A stretch of 64,000 bases of DNA from Pedobacter chinensis (GCF_003339865.1 NZ_QPKV01000004.1:372001-436000); one strand, 5' to 3'. Counted from the stretch's first letter, positions 9,010 through 17,104 are shown. The notes: a model not told the origin generated them from the letters alone. Translations and numbers: made by a program.

Positions 9010-9276
9010 TTAGTTTTTATGATCTAAAAGTCGTCAATTTACTTTTCAGTACCGTATCCATATCTCTGAATGTTGTATCCAAAAAGTGCCTTTTTAATCG
9101 AAGGATTTAAAATCTGTTAAATTGCCATTAACTGCCTCTGTGAAGTAGTGCGCACATGTTGGGCGTAAAGTTTGCCGCTAAAGCAGTAGAATTGCCGAAT
9201 GTGGGGATTTTCAGCAGGATTGCTTAATGGAATTATGTTAATCCGCTTTTTAGCAATGCCCGATCGTATTGTTGTA

Positions 9277-10020
9277 TTAACTGTTTAAATATTTATTAGG
9301 CAGGTTTGATGGTTTATAGTCAATGCCGTAAGCAGCTTCAAGGAGAACAGCAACTACCTCATAAATTAATTTTTCTGTTCTTTGGAATTGAGGAAGCAAC
9401 CCCATCATTGCATAGCTGATTGGATTGACAGATGGAATAAATGTTTCCCACTCATAACCTTTACCCCAAATGAATCCTTTGACGGTAAGGGTTAAATCTG
9501 CCGACTCTGAAATAAGATAGTTCATCACGTCGATGCATTTGTTTGAGTTTTGATTTACGGTATGAAAAACTGGTGTTTGTCCGCCAAAGCCGTTTTCGTC
9601 AATCCCGGCCTTGACGTTTATATCAATGCCATGTTTTACTAATATTCTGGCACATGCAAGATGATTGTATTCAGCACAAATATGAAGTAATGATGCCTCA
9701 TATAAAGGAGTAAAAGTACAGTCGAACGTGTATTTATTTTTTACTGCCTCCTTATTCTTACTTAATAAAGCATCCAGCGAAACAGCATCATCTAAAAAAA
9801 CAGCTAACAATATTTTATCATCGAATTTTAAACCATAATCCACGAAAACTTTGAAACATTCCCTGAATTTCGGACCCCGTGAATATTCTGTAATGAGTTC
9901 ATAAATCAGCGGCCTACCCTTAAAGTAATCATTAGGACTTACTCCATTTTCAAAACATTCCCTTATTCCATCCGCCGAGTGAACTTCAATTTCAACTATA
10001 ATTTTTTGCAAATAATCCAT
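9277..10020 (-). CDS. Ankyrin-repeat protein
   Basis: From the ATG at 10020 (MDYLQKIIVEIE) the protein is about 247 residues; an upstream extension to 10116/10119 is possible but reads through the repeat element and is less likely. Ankyrin-like helices are visible in the middle (SLLHICAEYNHLACARILVKHGIDINVK, then GGQTPVFHTVNQ...), with no signal peptide or membrane segment. Such repeats mediate protein-protein binding; the partner is unknown. It is the left-most gene of the 9-15 kb set of unrelated minus-strand genes. Confidence 0.75.
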   Translation of the reverse strand: MDYLQKIIVEIEVHSADGIRECFENGVSPNDYFKGRPLIYELITEYSRGPKFRECFKVFVDYGLKFDDKILLAVFLDDAVSLDALLSKNKEAVKNKYTFDCTFTPLYEASLLHICAEYNHLACARILVKHGIDINVKAGIDENGFGGQTPVFHTVNQNSNKCIDVMNYLISESADLTLTVKGFIWGKGYEWETFIPSVNPISYAMMGLLPQFQRTEKLIYEVVAVLLEAAYGIDYKPSNLPNKYLNS

Positions 10021-10099
10021 ATAATTAGTTTTGATGTTTTCTAACAAATTAACATTAACGGTTTCTGACTTTAAGAAGTGACAGGTTTCAGAGCACAAA

Positions 10100-10172
10100 G
10101 CATCGGCTTTACACATCAACCAGCCTGAAGCAACCAGAGAGCAGCAATGCAGCTAAACGCTTATTAGTGGTT
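10100..10172 (-). repeat. attC-like palindromic element, copy 1 (degenerate)
   Basis: The plus-strand right end GCTAAACGCTTATTAGTGG (about 10151-10169) corresponds to the ends TGCCAAACCGTTGTTAGTGG (copy 3) and TGCCAAACCGCTGTTAGCGG (copy 4). It begins 15-20 bp after the stop codon of the reconstructed methyltransferase on the minus strand. The distal boundary near 10100 is uncertain. Confidence 0.45.
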
Positions 10173-10187
10173 CGGCTTTTGTCATGT

Positions 10188-10905
10188 TCAACCATCTCTT
10201 TTAACAGCCCTGATACACATAAATGCAGGGAATTGATTTAGTTCTTTAAAATGTTTTGGGTCTAACTGTTCAAATTCTATTGTTGGTTTAGGTTCAACTA
10301 ATTTTGTCAATGTAAAAACCATTGTCTGTTAATGGGGTTATGCACTCGCTTAGTGGTCTTCTAAAACTATTTACTTCAACTGGTTGTCCGAAACCTTTCC
10401 AGGTGCACTTTACATTTTCGACTTTAAAGTATTCTTTGGATTTGAAAAAATTGTAGTCATAAAATGGATGCTCAATTGATATTACAAGTATTCCTTTGTT
10501 TTTTAAAACTCTATGAAATTCTTTGATAGTAAATGTCCAGTCTTCAATATAATGCAGTGCCAATGCACAAAGCACTATGTCGCACGAATGATCTTCTATC
10601 ATAGAAAAACTGGTAGACAAATCATGAACAAAAAACTCCCCTTTTTTATGGTTTCTAAGAATTGCTAATTCAACCATTTTAGGACTTATGTCAAAACCTT
10701 TAACAATCGCTCCTTTATCAATTAAAATCTCAGCATATTTCCCAGGCCCACAAGCGGCATCAAGAATTATTTTTCCATTCACATCCGGTAACAATTGAAG
10801 TGTGTTTGGTCTGTCATAATATGCGTTATGAGGTTTGTGGTCAATAAGTTCGTTATACTTATCAGCCATTAATTCATACGCAGAAATTATTTTCTCTTTA
10901 ATCAT
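10188..10905 (-). pseudogene. SAM-dependent methyltransferase, 3'-frameshifted
   Basis: Class I methyltransferase with the SAM-binding motif LDAACGPGKYAEILI, the acidic loop GFDISPKMVE and motif CDIVLCALALHYIEDW. Start at ATG 10905 (MIKEKII); the longer frame begins with TTG. As written it stops at 10294 after GFYIDKIS, but removing one base from the four-base run at 10302-10305 continues it as DKLVEPKPTIEFEQLDPKHF...FPAFMCIRAVKRDG to a stop at 10188, the normal C-terminus for this family. Substrate unknown. It lies inside the cassette-like region and is followed at once by a palindromic element. Confidence 0.8.
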
Positions 10906-10990
10906 TTTGTTTGTTGTTAATGTTGTTTTAAGCTGTTTGCTACCGGATTTCAGGTTTGCGATGGATAGCTTTTTCGACAAAAAGTTTGTT

Positions 10991-11036
10991 ATTGCACGCC
11001 AGCCTGCCTGATGAAAACCGCTGTTATAGCCAGTGG
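10991..11036 (-). repeat. attC-like palindromic element, copy 2
   Basis: Fills the 56-bp gap between the Fic gene stop and the methyltransferase start. Plus-strand right end ATGAAAACCGCTGTTATAGC (11011-11030) shares the core AAACCGCTGTTA with copy 4, preceded by GCACGCCAGCCTGCC, resembling GCACTTCAGCCGCC in copy 4. It ends about 1 bp from the Fic stop codon. Confidence 0.55.
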
Positions 11037-12143
11037 TTATTCTAATTTAAAGTCTGCTAATTCGTAATTAACGTTTCTTCCTCCATCGTTTGTTTGTTGC
11101 AAAATACCTTTTTTTACTAAGTCTTTTATATCCCGTAAGGCAGTGTCGGTAGAGGTTTTAGTAATTTTTGCCCATTTTGAGGTTTGCAGTTTGCCTTCAA
11201 AACCTTCAAAAATTTTATTGAGCATTAAACGTTGACGTTCGTTAATGAGTATGTGTTCGTGTAATTTCCAAAATTCAGCTTTATGCAATATTCTTTGCGT
11301 GGTGTTTTCAGTGGCAAGCATTGCGTTTTTCAGGCAATGTAAAAACCATTCAAGCCATTCGGTAATGTCACCTGTACTGTACTGCACTTTTTGCAATATT
11401 TCGTAATATTGTTTGCGTTCTACTAAAATTTGGCTCGACATACTGTAAAAACGTTCGCCGCTACCTTCCGCATGAGCAAGCAACATATCAGTTATAGCAC
11501 GACCAATCCGACCGTTTCCATCATCAAAAGGGTGGATAATGATAAACCAAAAGTGTGCTATGGCAGCTTTTAAAACAGGGTCAAGGCCATTGTCTTTGTT
11601 AAACCAATCCAGAAACTTGTCCATTTCTGTTTTTACGAGTTCGGGTTTTACAGCTTCATAATGTACTTTTTCTTTACCCATTGCACCTGAAACTACTTGC
11701 ATTTCGCCTGTACGGTATCTGCCCACTTCTATTTCATAAGGCCCGCTGTATCCTGTGGGAAAAAGTGCTGCGTGCCAACCAAATAAGCGTTTTTTTGTTA
11801 AAGGTAAATTGTAATGTTGGGTAGCATCGAGCATCATTTCTACTATGCCTTCTATATGACGGCTGCTTGGCACAAGTCCTGCGGTATTTATTCCCAAACG
11901 CCTTGCTATGGACGAACGCACCTGGTGGTAGTTGAGTAATTCTCCCTCAATTTCCGAAGATTTTACCACATCCAAAGTTAGGGCAGTAAGTGTAGCTTCT
12001 TCTTTTGCAGAAAAGCCCAAAGCATTCATTTGACCAATGATTTTGCCTTGCATTAGCCGAACCTTACCAAATAGGGCATTGATGGCCTTATCATCCCAGG
12101 TAAAATCTGTCCAATTTTTATGTTCATGGATGTATTTTCCCAT
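11037..12143 (-). CDS. Fic family protein (predicted AMP-transferase)
   Basis: A 368-residue Fic-domain protein. An N-terminal DUF4172-like region carries the auto-inhibitory motif SSEIEG, whose glutamate blocks ATP binding in class II Fic proteins. The core holds the catalytic HPFDDGNGRIGR motif (about residues 202-213), which transfers AMP from ATP to a hydroxyl of a target protein. The C-terminal 70 residues look like a winged HTH (TSKWAKITKTSTDTALRDIKDLVKKGIL), suggesting DNA binding or autoregulation. It ends at the Fic-proximal edge of a palindromic element and lies in the cassette-like series. Target unknown. Confidence 0.9.
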   Translation of the reverse strand: MGKYIHEHKNWTDFTWDDKAINALFGKVRLMQGKIIGQMNALGFSAKEEATLTALTLDVVKSSEIEGELLNYHQVRSSIARRLGINTAGLVPSSRHIEGIVEMMLDATQHYNLPLTKKRLFGWHAALFPTGYSGPYEIEVGRYRTGEMQVVSGAMGKEKVHYEAVKPELVKTEMDKFLDWFNKDNGLDPVLKAAIAHFWFIIIHPFDDGNGRIGRAITDMLLAHAEGSGERFYSMSSQILVERKQYYEILQKVQYSTGDITEWLEWFLHCLKNAMLATENTTQRILHKAEFWKLHEHILINERQRLMLNKIFEGFEGKLQTSKWAKITKTSTDTALRDIKDLVKKGILQQTNDGGRNVNYELADFKLE

Positions 12144-12311
12144 TTCTTCTAATTATGCGACAAATATATTGATTTTTTACCGCAAATTTGCGGTGTTTAT
12201 TTTAGTTTTTTACCGCAAGAACGTCAGTTACCTTTTGCCAAACTGCTGTGTTAAGTTTGCTCTGTCTTGCGGTTTGTCGAGCGTCGGCTTGGTGGATATG
12301 CACCCAGGCTT

Positions 12312-12447
12312 GCAGCTAACGTTTCGGGGGGTGCGATAGCGGGAATTATTAGCACTAAACCTCATTCGGAGAACTGAACTTTTACCTTGCACAAAAGTTT
12401 CTGCGAAGCACCCAACCCCGGTTGTGCCAAACCGTTGTTAGTGGCTG
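12312..12447 (-). repeat. attC-like palindromic element, copy 3 (most complete)
   Basis: About 136 bp with matching outer ends: left GCAGCTAACG and right TGTTAGTGGCTGCC (RC of the right end carries GGCAGCCACTAACA), enclosing inner arms around TGCCAAACC and GGGGGGTGC. An internal GCGAAGCACCC resembles CGAAGCAC in copy 5. No open frame is seen; together with short flanks it occupies the whole 12144-12540 gap between Fic and the DUF6886 gene. Confidence 0.6.
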
Positions 12448-12540
12448 CCTTACTGTCCGTCCGAAGATGGGCAGTAAGGTGTTTACAGAAAGTTTATTCT
12501 AAGGAATTTATAAGCATAGTTATGTTTCTTTGTTATGCAA

Positions 12541-13098
12541 TCAAGTCACTTTCGTTTGTTGTTGGTGTCGCATTACGCATCCAATAAGAGAAAATTGTAA
12601 AGTTGATTTAGAAATTTCCTGAGCTAAAGGTAAAAGTGTAGGCAAGAAACGAAGTTCAACACCTCTTTTAAGTAACTCGTTAAGTATATCATAAACAGGA
12701 CGAATAGAAATTGGTGTAACTGTCTTATAAGAAATGTAGTAACCGGCACCTTTGTCTAACAAAGCAAAATTGTCAGTAGGAAATTCGTAACAATAAAGAG
12801 TTGTCTGTTGAATAACCTCACGCCATTTGTTTTCAACCGCAACAACATAGCTCGAAGAGTTTTTGCTTAAAAAAACTTCCTTGTCGTGTTGCGAAGTATC
12901 ATGCTTAGAATAAAAAGTTACCCTTGGACAGTCCCTTGGCACAAGGTAGTTGTGTAAAAGTTTGTCTGTGATAGCAAAAACTACCTCACTGGTAATGCTT
13001 TCGTAATGTGATGGCGATGGTCTCGGCTCAAATCTTTTTATTGATGGGTTTTCGCTCACATGATACAATCTGAAAGAATTTGTCAGGTTCTCAATCAT
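12541..13098 (-). CDS. DUF6886 family protein
   Basis: A 185-residue soluble protein with the family pattern LYHVSENPSIKRFEPRPSPS, VVFAITDKLLHNYLVPRDCPRVTFY near the N-terminus and FLPTLLPLAQEI near the C-terminus. Function unknown; the opening resembles ADP-ribosyl-type 'RES-like' folds only vaguely and that is not claimed. It is transcribed on the minus strand, followed by palindromic copy 3. The 299-bp stretch upstream (13099-13397) has no gene and holds copy 4. Confidence 0.75.
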   Translation of the reverse strand: MIENLTNSFRLYHVSENPSIKRFEPRPSPSHYESITSEVVFAITDKLLHNYLVPRDCPRVTFYSKHDTSQHDKEVFLSKNSSSYVVAVENKWREVIQQTTLYCYEFPTDNFALLDKGAGYYISYKTVTPISIRPVYDILNELLKRGVELRFLPTLLPLAQEISKSTLQFSLIGCVMRHQQQTKVT

Positions 13099-13334
13099 CG
13101 TCTGTAATTACAGTTTTCTGTTGCTTTCTTTGTCAATCAGTTTAAGGTTTCAGTGCGTTGTCTTAAATGATTTTACCGCAAAGTATGTCAGCGGTATAAA
13201 AATTAGTCTCAATGTCAATCGTAGAAACCAAACACCAAGTCCACTTGTTTGTCCGTTCACATTTCTAATTGTCTGAAATTCAATTAGTCCAAAAATGACA
13301 ATAAAATTCCTAATGTTAAGCCTTGCAAAAATAT

Positions 13335-13385
13335 TTCATAGGAGCACTTCAGCCGCCATATTGCCAAACCGCTGTTAGCGGTCAT
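13335..13385 (-). repeat. attC-like palindromic element, copy 4
   Basis: Plus-strand GGAGCACTTCAGCCGCCATA then TTGCCAAACCGCTGTTAGCG (13341-13380). It aligns closely with copy 5 (GAAGCACTTCGCCCGCCATA then ATGCCAAGCCCTTGTGTTA). The edge lies about 13 bp after the OsmC-family stop codon. A matching left arm was not found, so this copy may be only half of an element. Confidence 0.55.
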
Positions 13386-13397
13386 TGTTCTTTTCGG

Positions 13398-13871
13398 TCA
13401 GCTTTTTGTTATGCAAGTAGGCTTATGGCACACAGGAAAATTTAATGAGTTCGCAACAAAACACAATTCATTTGCTTTCTTGTGAAGTTCATTTGCTTTT
13501 TCTGTCATTGAACTGTTTGCAACAGTAACTGTTGGATGTAAGGTTATCTCTGTAAATTTCCCACCTCCATTTGAAGTTTCAATCATTATACTTGTTGCAT
13601 TGTCAATGTAGTCTGTTACGATAACGCCTGCAACTGTACATAAATGTAAATACCACAGCATATGGCAAGATGAAACAGAAGCTAACAAAAGGTCTTCTGG
13701 ATTATGTTTAGTTTTATCGCCACGAAATGCTGGGTCAGAAGAGCCAAGTATTTCAACCTTGTTGTCAATAAGAATAGAATGACTCCTTTCAAATGCCGCA
13801 TAATTTGAAGTCCCTGTTCCATTGTTCCCTGTCCATTTTACTATCAGTTTATAATTGTGTTGTTTGCTCAT
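13398..13871 (-). CDS. OsmC family peroxiredoxin-like protein
   Basis: A 157-residue OsmC/Ohr-fold protein. The two redox cysteines expected for thiol-dependent hydroperoxide reduction are present: C69 (SVSSCHMLWYLHLC) and C137 (ANELCFVANS). The PEDLLLASVSSCH segment is diagnostic. It should act in the cytoplasm on organic hydroperoxides, although some members bind other ligands. It lies 18 bp downstream of the ACT-domain gene and is probably in its operon, divergent from an ArsR-type regulator. Confidence 0.9.
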   Translation of the reverse strand: MSKQHNYKLIVKWTGNNGTGTSNYAAFERSHSILIDNKVEILGSSDPAFRGDKTKHNPEDLLLASVSSCHMLWYLHLCTVAGVIVTDYIDNATSIMIETSNGGGKFTEITLHPTVTVANSSMTEKANELHKKANELCFVANSLNFPVCHKPTCITKS

Positions 13872-13889
13872 AATTTATTTTTTTAGTTT

Positions 13890-14285
13890 TTAGCTCCACC
13901 ATTCATTTATCCATGCCTCAGACACTTGTTTGCCTTTTTCATAATTGTCAACTACTACAATTAATTGATTTGAATGGTCACTGTATTGTGTCAAAATATT
14001 TACGTTAGCGTCTGCCATTCTTCTGCAAAACATTCCTAACTGACCTGGAACATCTTGACGAAGTTTTTGAATTATCACATCGTTTATTTTTACAACTTTA
14101 ATTTCAACTTTTGCTAATTCTTCTTTTGCTCTTTCTCCTTGTTCTACTAAAAAATGAGCAATTGAAATATCGCCATTTTGAAATACTCCACCACCTTCAA
14201 GGCTAATTTTATTTTTCCCTAATGTTTCACCCATCAAAGCCAATGTGCCTGGCTTGTTCTCTAATAAAATTTCTATGTCTTGCAT
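13890..14285 (-). CDS. ACT-domain amino-acid-binding protein
   Basis: From the ATG at 14285 (MQDIEILLENKPGTLALMGE) about 131 residues making two tandem ACT-like domains and no catalytic domain. ACT pairs bind small ligands, usually amino acids, as regulatory units. The longer frame upstream would cover the promoter. The gene heads a two-gene unit with the OsmC-family gene and diverges from the ArsR-type regulator at 14354 with only 68 bp between the starts, so the regulator likely binds here. Confidence 0.8.
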   Translation of the reverse strand: MQDIEILLENKPGTLALMGETLGKNKISLEGGGVFQNGDISIAHFLVEQGERAKEELAKVEIKVVKINDVIIQKLRQDVPGQLGMFCRRMADANVNILTQYSDHSNQLIVVVDNYEKGKQVSEAWINEWWS

Positions 14286-14353
14286 TTTTTTATGTTTTTG
14301 TTTGTGCAAAGGAAATACAATTATCACTTTTACATTTCATTTAAGATTGAATT

Positions 14354-15043
14354 ATGAATGTAGAAGATAAGTTTGTTTCAATTTCCGCATTATTGTGTGA
14401 GCCTACAAGAGCAAGAATGCTTTGGGGTTTACTTGATGGCAGAGCATACACTGCAAGTGAGTTATCTATTGTTGCAGATACTTCGCCTACTTCTGCAAGT
14501 AATCATTTATCAAAATTGCTTGAAGCAGCGATAGTTAAAGTTGAAATTCAAGGACGACATCGATATTATTCATTTTCAAATTCCGAAGTTGCTTATGCCG
14601 TTGAAGGGTTGGCTAATCTTGCAAAAAATAGTATTACTGAAAGTGTAAAGAAAGAACCCAAAAATAATGGTGTAAAATATTGTAGAACTTGTTACGACCA
14701 TTTAGCAGGATTTGTTGGTGTTAAAATAGTTGAAACCCTGGAAACAAAAGGCTACTTATTAAAATCAAAGAACATTTATTTAGTATCTGAAAAGGGTTGG
14801 GAATGGTTTTTATTATTAAATATATTAAAAGAGGATTTTATCAATAATCGTCGTCCTATAACTCGTCAATGCCTTGATTGGTCTGAACGTCGCCCACACT
14901 TAGCTGGTCAGCTTGGTGCAGAGTTTTTAAAAAAAATGCTTCAAAGAAAGTGGTTTAAAAAAGTTGAATTTTCAAGAGAGTTAGTCATAACTAGTAAAGG
15001 CCGTCAGGAACTTTATGAATTGTTGGGTGTCGCTATACAATGA
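14354..15043 (+). CDS. ArsR-type winged-helix transcriptional regulator
   Basis: A 229-residue regulator. Residues 1-80 form an ArsR winged helix (ALLCEPTRARMLWGLLDGRAYTASELSIVADTSPTSASNHLSKLLEA), and a longer C-terminal region carries the characteristic CRTCYDHLAGFVGVKI, present in a known subgroup of larger ArsR-like proteins; its cysteines could sense metal or redox state. It diverges from the ACT/OsmC pair and probably controls it. The TGA overlaps the start of palindromic copy 5, so this gene is also flush against a repeat element but on the opposite strand to the rest of the set. Confidence 0.85.
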   Translation: MNVEDKFVSISALLCEPTRARMLWGLLDGRAYTASELSIVADTSPTSASNHLSKLLEAAIVKVEIQGRHRYYSFSNSEVAYAVEGLANLAKNSITESVKKEPKNNGVKYCRTCYDHLAGFVGVKIVETLETKGYLLKSKNIYLVSEKGWEWFLLLNILKEDFINNRRPITRQCLDWSERRPHLAGQLGAEFLKKMLQRKWFKKVEFSRELVITSKGRQELYELLGVAIQ

Positions 15044-15183
15044 CCGCTAAGGGTTTGGGGCTTGGCGTAGTAGCGGCATTATAGCACTGCCGTTGATACG
15101 AAGCACCAATTTCAAATTTAGCAATAAGTTTCATACGAAGCACTTCGCCCGCCATAATGCCAAGCCCTTGTGTTATCTGCTGC
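15041..15183 (-). repeat. attC-like palindromic element, copy 5
   Basis: About 143 bp between the ArsR-type stop codon and 14 bp before the DUF3817 stop codon. Arms: GGGCTTGGC (15058-15066) against GCCAAGCCC (15159-15168), with outer CTAAGGG and TGTTATCTGC. Inside are two direct copies of ATACGAAGCAC (about 15096 and 15133). No coding frame. Confidence 0.55.
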
Positions 15184-15196
15184 CCTTTTCTGTCGA

Positions 15197-15514
15197 TTAA
15201 TCTTCGTCTGTTGGTATGTTGCGAAGAATTTTGTAATCAATATAAAATGTCCCGAACGGAATGAAACAGGCAACCAGAACCTTCCAGGTTGTTTCTTTGA
15301 ATTTCCATTGTTGTTCAACACCCACACGCAAAGCGTTGAAAACAAATAATAGGAACAATGCACCGTGAATTGGTCCAAGAGATTTTGACATTGAAGGATT
15401 ACCAAAGTTATATTTCAATGGAACGGCTATAAAAACCAAAACAAGTAATGAAATGCCCTCTAAAAAAGCGAATAGTCGTAAACGTCCGATTGTTGTTGTG
15501 AAATACTTTTTCAT
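15197..15514 (-). CDS. DUF3817 integral membrane protein
   Basis: A 105-residue protein with about three hydrophobic helices (FAFLEGISLLVLVFIAVPLKY, GALFLLFVFNAL, VLVACFIPFGTFYIDY) matching DUF3817. Family members are small inner-membrane proteins of unknown function. The start codon lies 2 bp after the upstream membrane-protein stop, so it is the last gene of a three-gene operon controlled by the TetR-type operator at 16460-16485. Confidence 0.85.
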   Translation of the reverse strand: MKKYFTTTIGRLRLFAFLEGISLLVLVFIAVPLKYNFGNPSMSKSLGPIHGALFLLFVFNALRVGVEQQWKFKETTWKVLVACFIPFGTFYIDYKILRNIPTDED

Positions 15515-15516
15515 AA

Positions 15517-15981
15517 TTAAAATGTTCTGAAACTAGGTCTGCTTGATAATGGTGAAAATGTCCAGGGAATTGCAATAAAAATGACGATTAGGGCAATGGA
15601 AAACCAAACTAACATCGTCTTAAATTTCTCTTTGTCCGTTGGTTTTCGTTTTGCCAATGCAGAACCGATTGTCAATACAACAATAGCCGTCAGCATTAAG
15701 AAAATATGTATTAAACCGTAAAACGTTAAGTCTAAATTTTGCAAAGCGGATTTAGTGTCCGTCCAAAAATATTTTACAACCGGACTTTGTGTGTAAAGTA
15801 TTATTCCGATCATTAACTGGATGTGTGCAACGGTTGCAGTCCAGTGTCTAAAAGCATTGTCAGTTTTCGAAAAAGTTTTGTTTTGGTTGTAACCAATAAA
15901 TGCTCGGTAAATGGAATACACCAAAAATGCTAATACAAACCAACGAACCAATGAGTGCAATGATAAAAGTGTTGAATACAT
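15517..15981 (-). CDS. Conserved membrane protein, cytochrome-b-like four-helix
   Basis: A 154-residue protein with four predicted membrane helices. Histidines occur at the helix starts (LLSLHSLVRWFVLAFLVY, FRHWTATVAHIQLMIGIILY, GLIHIFLMLTAIVVLTIG), which could ligate heme, but that is inference. No family name is certain. It is the middle gene of an operon: 2-bp gaps to the DUF6010 gene upstream and the DUF3817 gene downstream. Confidence 0.75.
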   Translation of the reverse strand: MYSTLLSLHSLVRWFVLAFLVYSIYRAFIGYNQNKTFSKTDNAFRHWTATVAHIQLMIGIILYTQSPVVKYFWTDTKSALQNLDLTFYGLIHIFLMLTAIVVLTIGSALAKRKPTDKEKFKTMLVWFSIALIVIFIAIPWTFSPLSSRPSFRTF

Positions 15982-15983
15982 AC

Positions 15984-16421
15984 CTACGTTGTAATTTTTT
16001 TTTGTTTTTTAAATACATTCCAAATTGTAGGTGCACCAAAGAAAAACCAAAGTGCAAGAATTGGGTCACATACCGCACAACCTGCTGACGATGAAGGTTC
16101 AAGATACACGATTGGATTTCCGTATAAATGATGTAATAGATCCCAACCTGTATGCAGTAGCAAACCAATACCTATGAAATAATAATGTTTCAATCCTTTG
16201 AAAGCAACAAATAGCATTAGAGAACCAAAAACAAATTCCCAAATGCCTAAACCGCCTCTCCAATAAACACCTCCTGCACCTGCAATTAATAGTGCATTTA
16301 TTTTTTGTCTGTTTGGCTCTTTTACTAACGACATCATTGTGATGAACGCAAAGGCAATAACCACCGCAGCTAATGCGACATTCATTGTAAAGTCGGGAAC
16401 AACATGATTATGAATATCCAT
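15984..16421 (-). CDS. DUF6010 family membrane protein
   Basis: A 145-residue membrane protein with four hydrophobic segments and the conserved patterns GGVYWRGGLGIWEFVFG, HTGWDLLHHLYGNPIVY and SSAGCAVCDPILALWFF. Function unknown for the family. It is the first gene of the three-gene membrane operon, starting 39 bp downstream of the palindromic TetR-type operator. Confidence 0.85.
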   Translation of the reverse strand: MDIHNHVVPDFTMNVALAAVVIAFAFITMMSLVKEPNRQKINALLIAGAGGVYWRGGLGIWEFVFGSLMLFVAFKGLKHYYFIGIGLLLHTGWDLLHHLYGNPIVYLEPSSSAGCAVCDPILALWFFFGAPTIWNVFKKQKKITT

Positions 16422-16459
16422 ATTTCTTACTTTTTCTATTTCGGTGGCAAAGATAAAAT

Positions 16460-16485
16460 AAAAACATACTAACTAGTATGTTTTT
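16460..16485. promoter_or_regulatory. Palindromic TetR-type operator
   Basis: Perfect 12-bp inverted repeat AAAAACATACTA / TAGTATGTTTTT separated by AC. It lies between the 3' end of the tetR-type gene (16496) and the start of the membrane operon (16421). A degenerate copy (ATACCACTTAGTAT, 17091-17104) precedes the regulator gene itself. The centre and length suit a TetR-family dimer site; a terminator is unlikely because the stem is AT-rich. Confidence 0.7.
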
Positions 16486-16495
16486 GATGAAAAAA

Positions 16496-17086
16496 TTATT
16501 TCAGACTACTTAGATAGTTTTTAAGTTCCTTTAAATAAGTTAGATAGACCTTTTTACTGTTTTCTAATTTTCCAAAATTGCGTATTCCCCAATACCCCGA
16601 CATTATAAACATTGTTACCTGTTTTGCATTTACGTCTTTACGGATAAATCCGTTTTTCTTTCCTTTTTCAATGGTGGTGGTCATTGCCTTTGTCCATTGT
16701 TGGGTTAGTTGGTTCAAAGCGTTGTTAAAGTCAGCGTTCCAGGGTGTCATTTCCTGTGTAAAATTTGAAGCAGGACAACCGTATTCAACTTTTAAAAACT
16801 CGTTTTCTATTAAAAGGCTGTGCATTAAGTTGTAAATAGCGTCTAACGGATTTTGTTCGTTTTGTAACGGCTGAATAAAGCTGTTTGTAAGTGTCGGTTT
16901 CAGGATTTCGCTGATAATGGCAAGACCCATTTCGTCTTTAGTCTTGAAATGGTAATAAAACGCACCTTTTGTTACTTGTGTTGTGGCAATAATGTCGTCT
17001 ATGCTTGTTGTCTGATAGCCCTTAACGTAAATCAGTTCAAATGCTTTTTGTAGAATTGTCAGCCGTGTTGCCTCTGCCTTTTTCAT
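16496..17086 (-). CDS. TetR/AcrR family transcriptional repressor
   Basis: A 196-residue TetR-family protein with the N-terminal HTH (ILQKAFELIYVKGYQTTSIDDIIATTQVTKGAFYYHFKTKDEM, residues about 11-53) and a helical ligand-binding C-terminus. Similar regulators answer to small lipophilic molecules. Two operator-like palindromes, one just upstream of its own start and one before the membrane operon 75 bp downstream, suggest it represses both itself and the DUF6010-DUF3817 operon. The ligand is not indicated. Confidence 0.9.
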   Translation of the reverse strand: MKKAEATRLTILQKAFELIYVKGYQTTSIDDIIATTQVTKGAFYYHFKTKDEMGLAIISEILKPTLTNSFIQPLQNEQNPLDAIYNLMHSLLIENEFLKVEYGCPASNFTQEMTPWNADFNNALNQLTQQWTKAMTTTIEKGKKNGFIRKDVNAKQVTMFIMSGYWGIRNFGKLENSKKVYLTYLKELKNYLSSLK

Positions 17087-17090
17087 AAAG

Positions 17091-17104
17091 ATACCACTTA
17101 GTAT
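17091..17104. promoter_or_regulatory. Degenerate operator in front of the TetR gene
   Basis: ATACCACTTAGTAT, 5 bp upstream of the tetR-type start codon, matches the core of the perfect operator (ATACTAACTAGTAT) at 11 of 14 positions. It would serve autoregulation. Confidence 0.5.
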
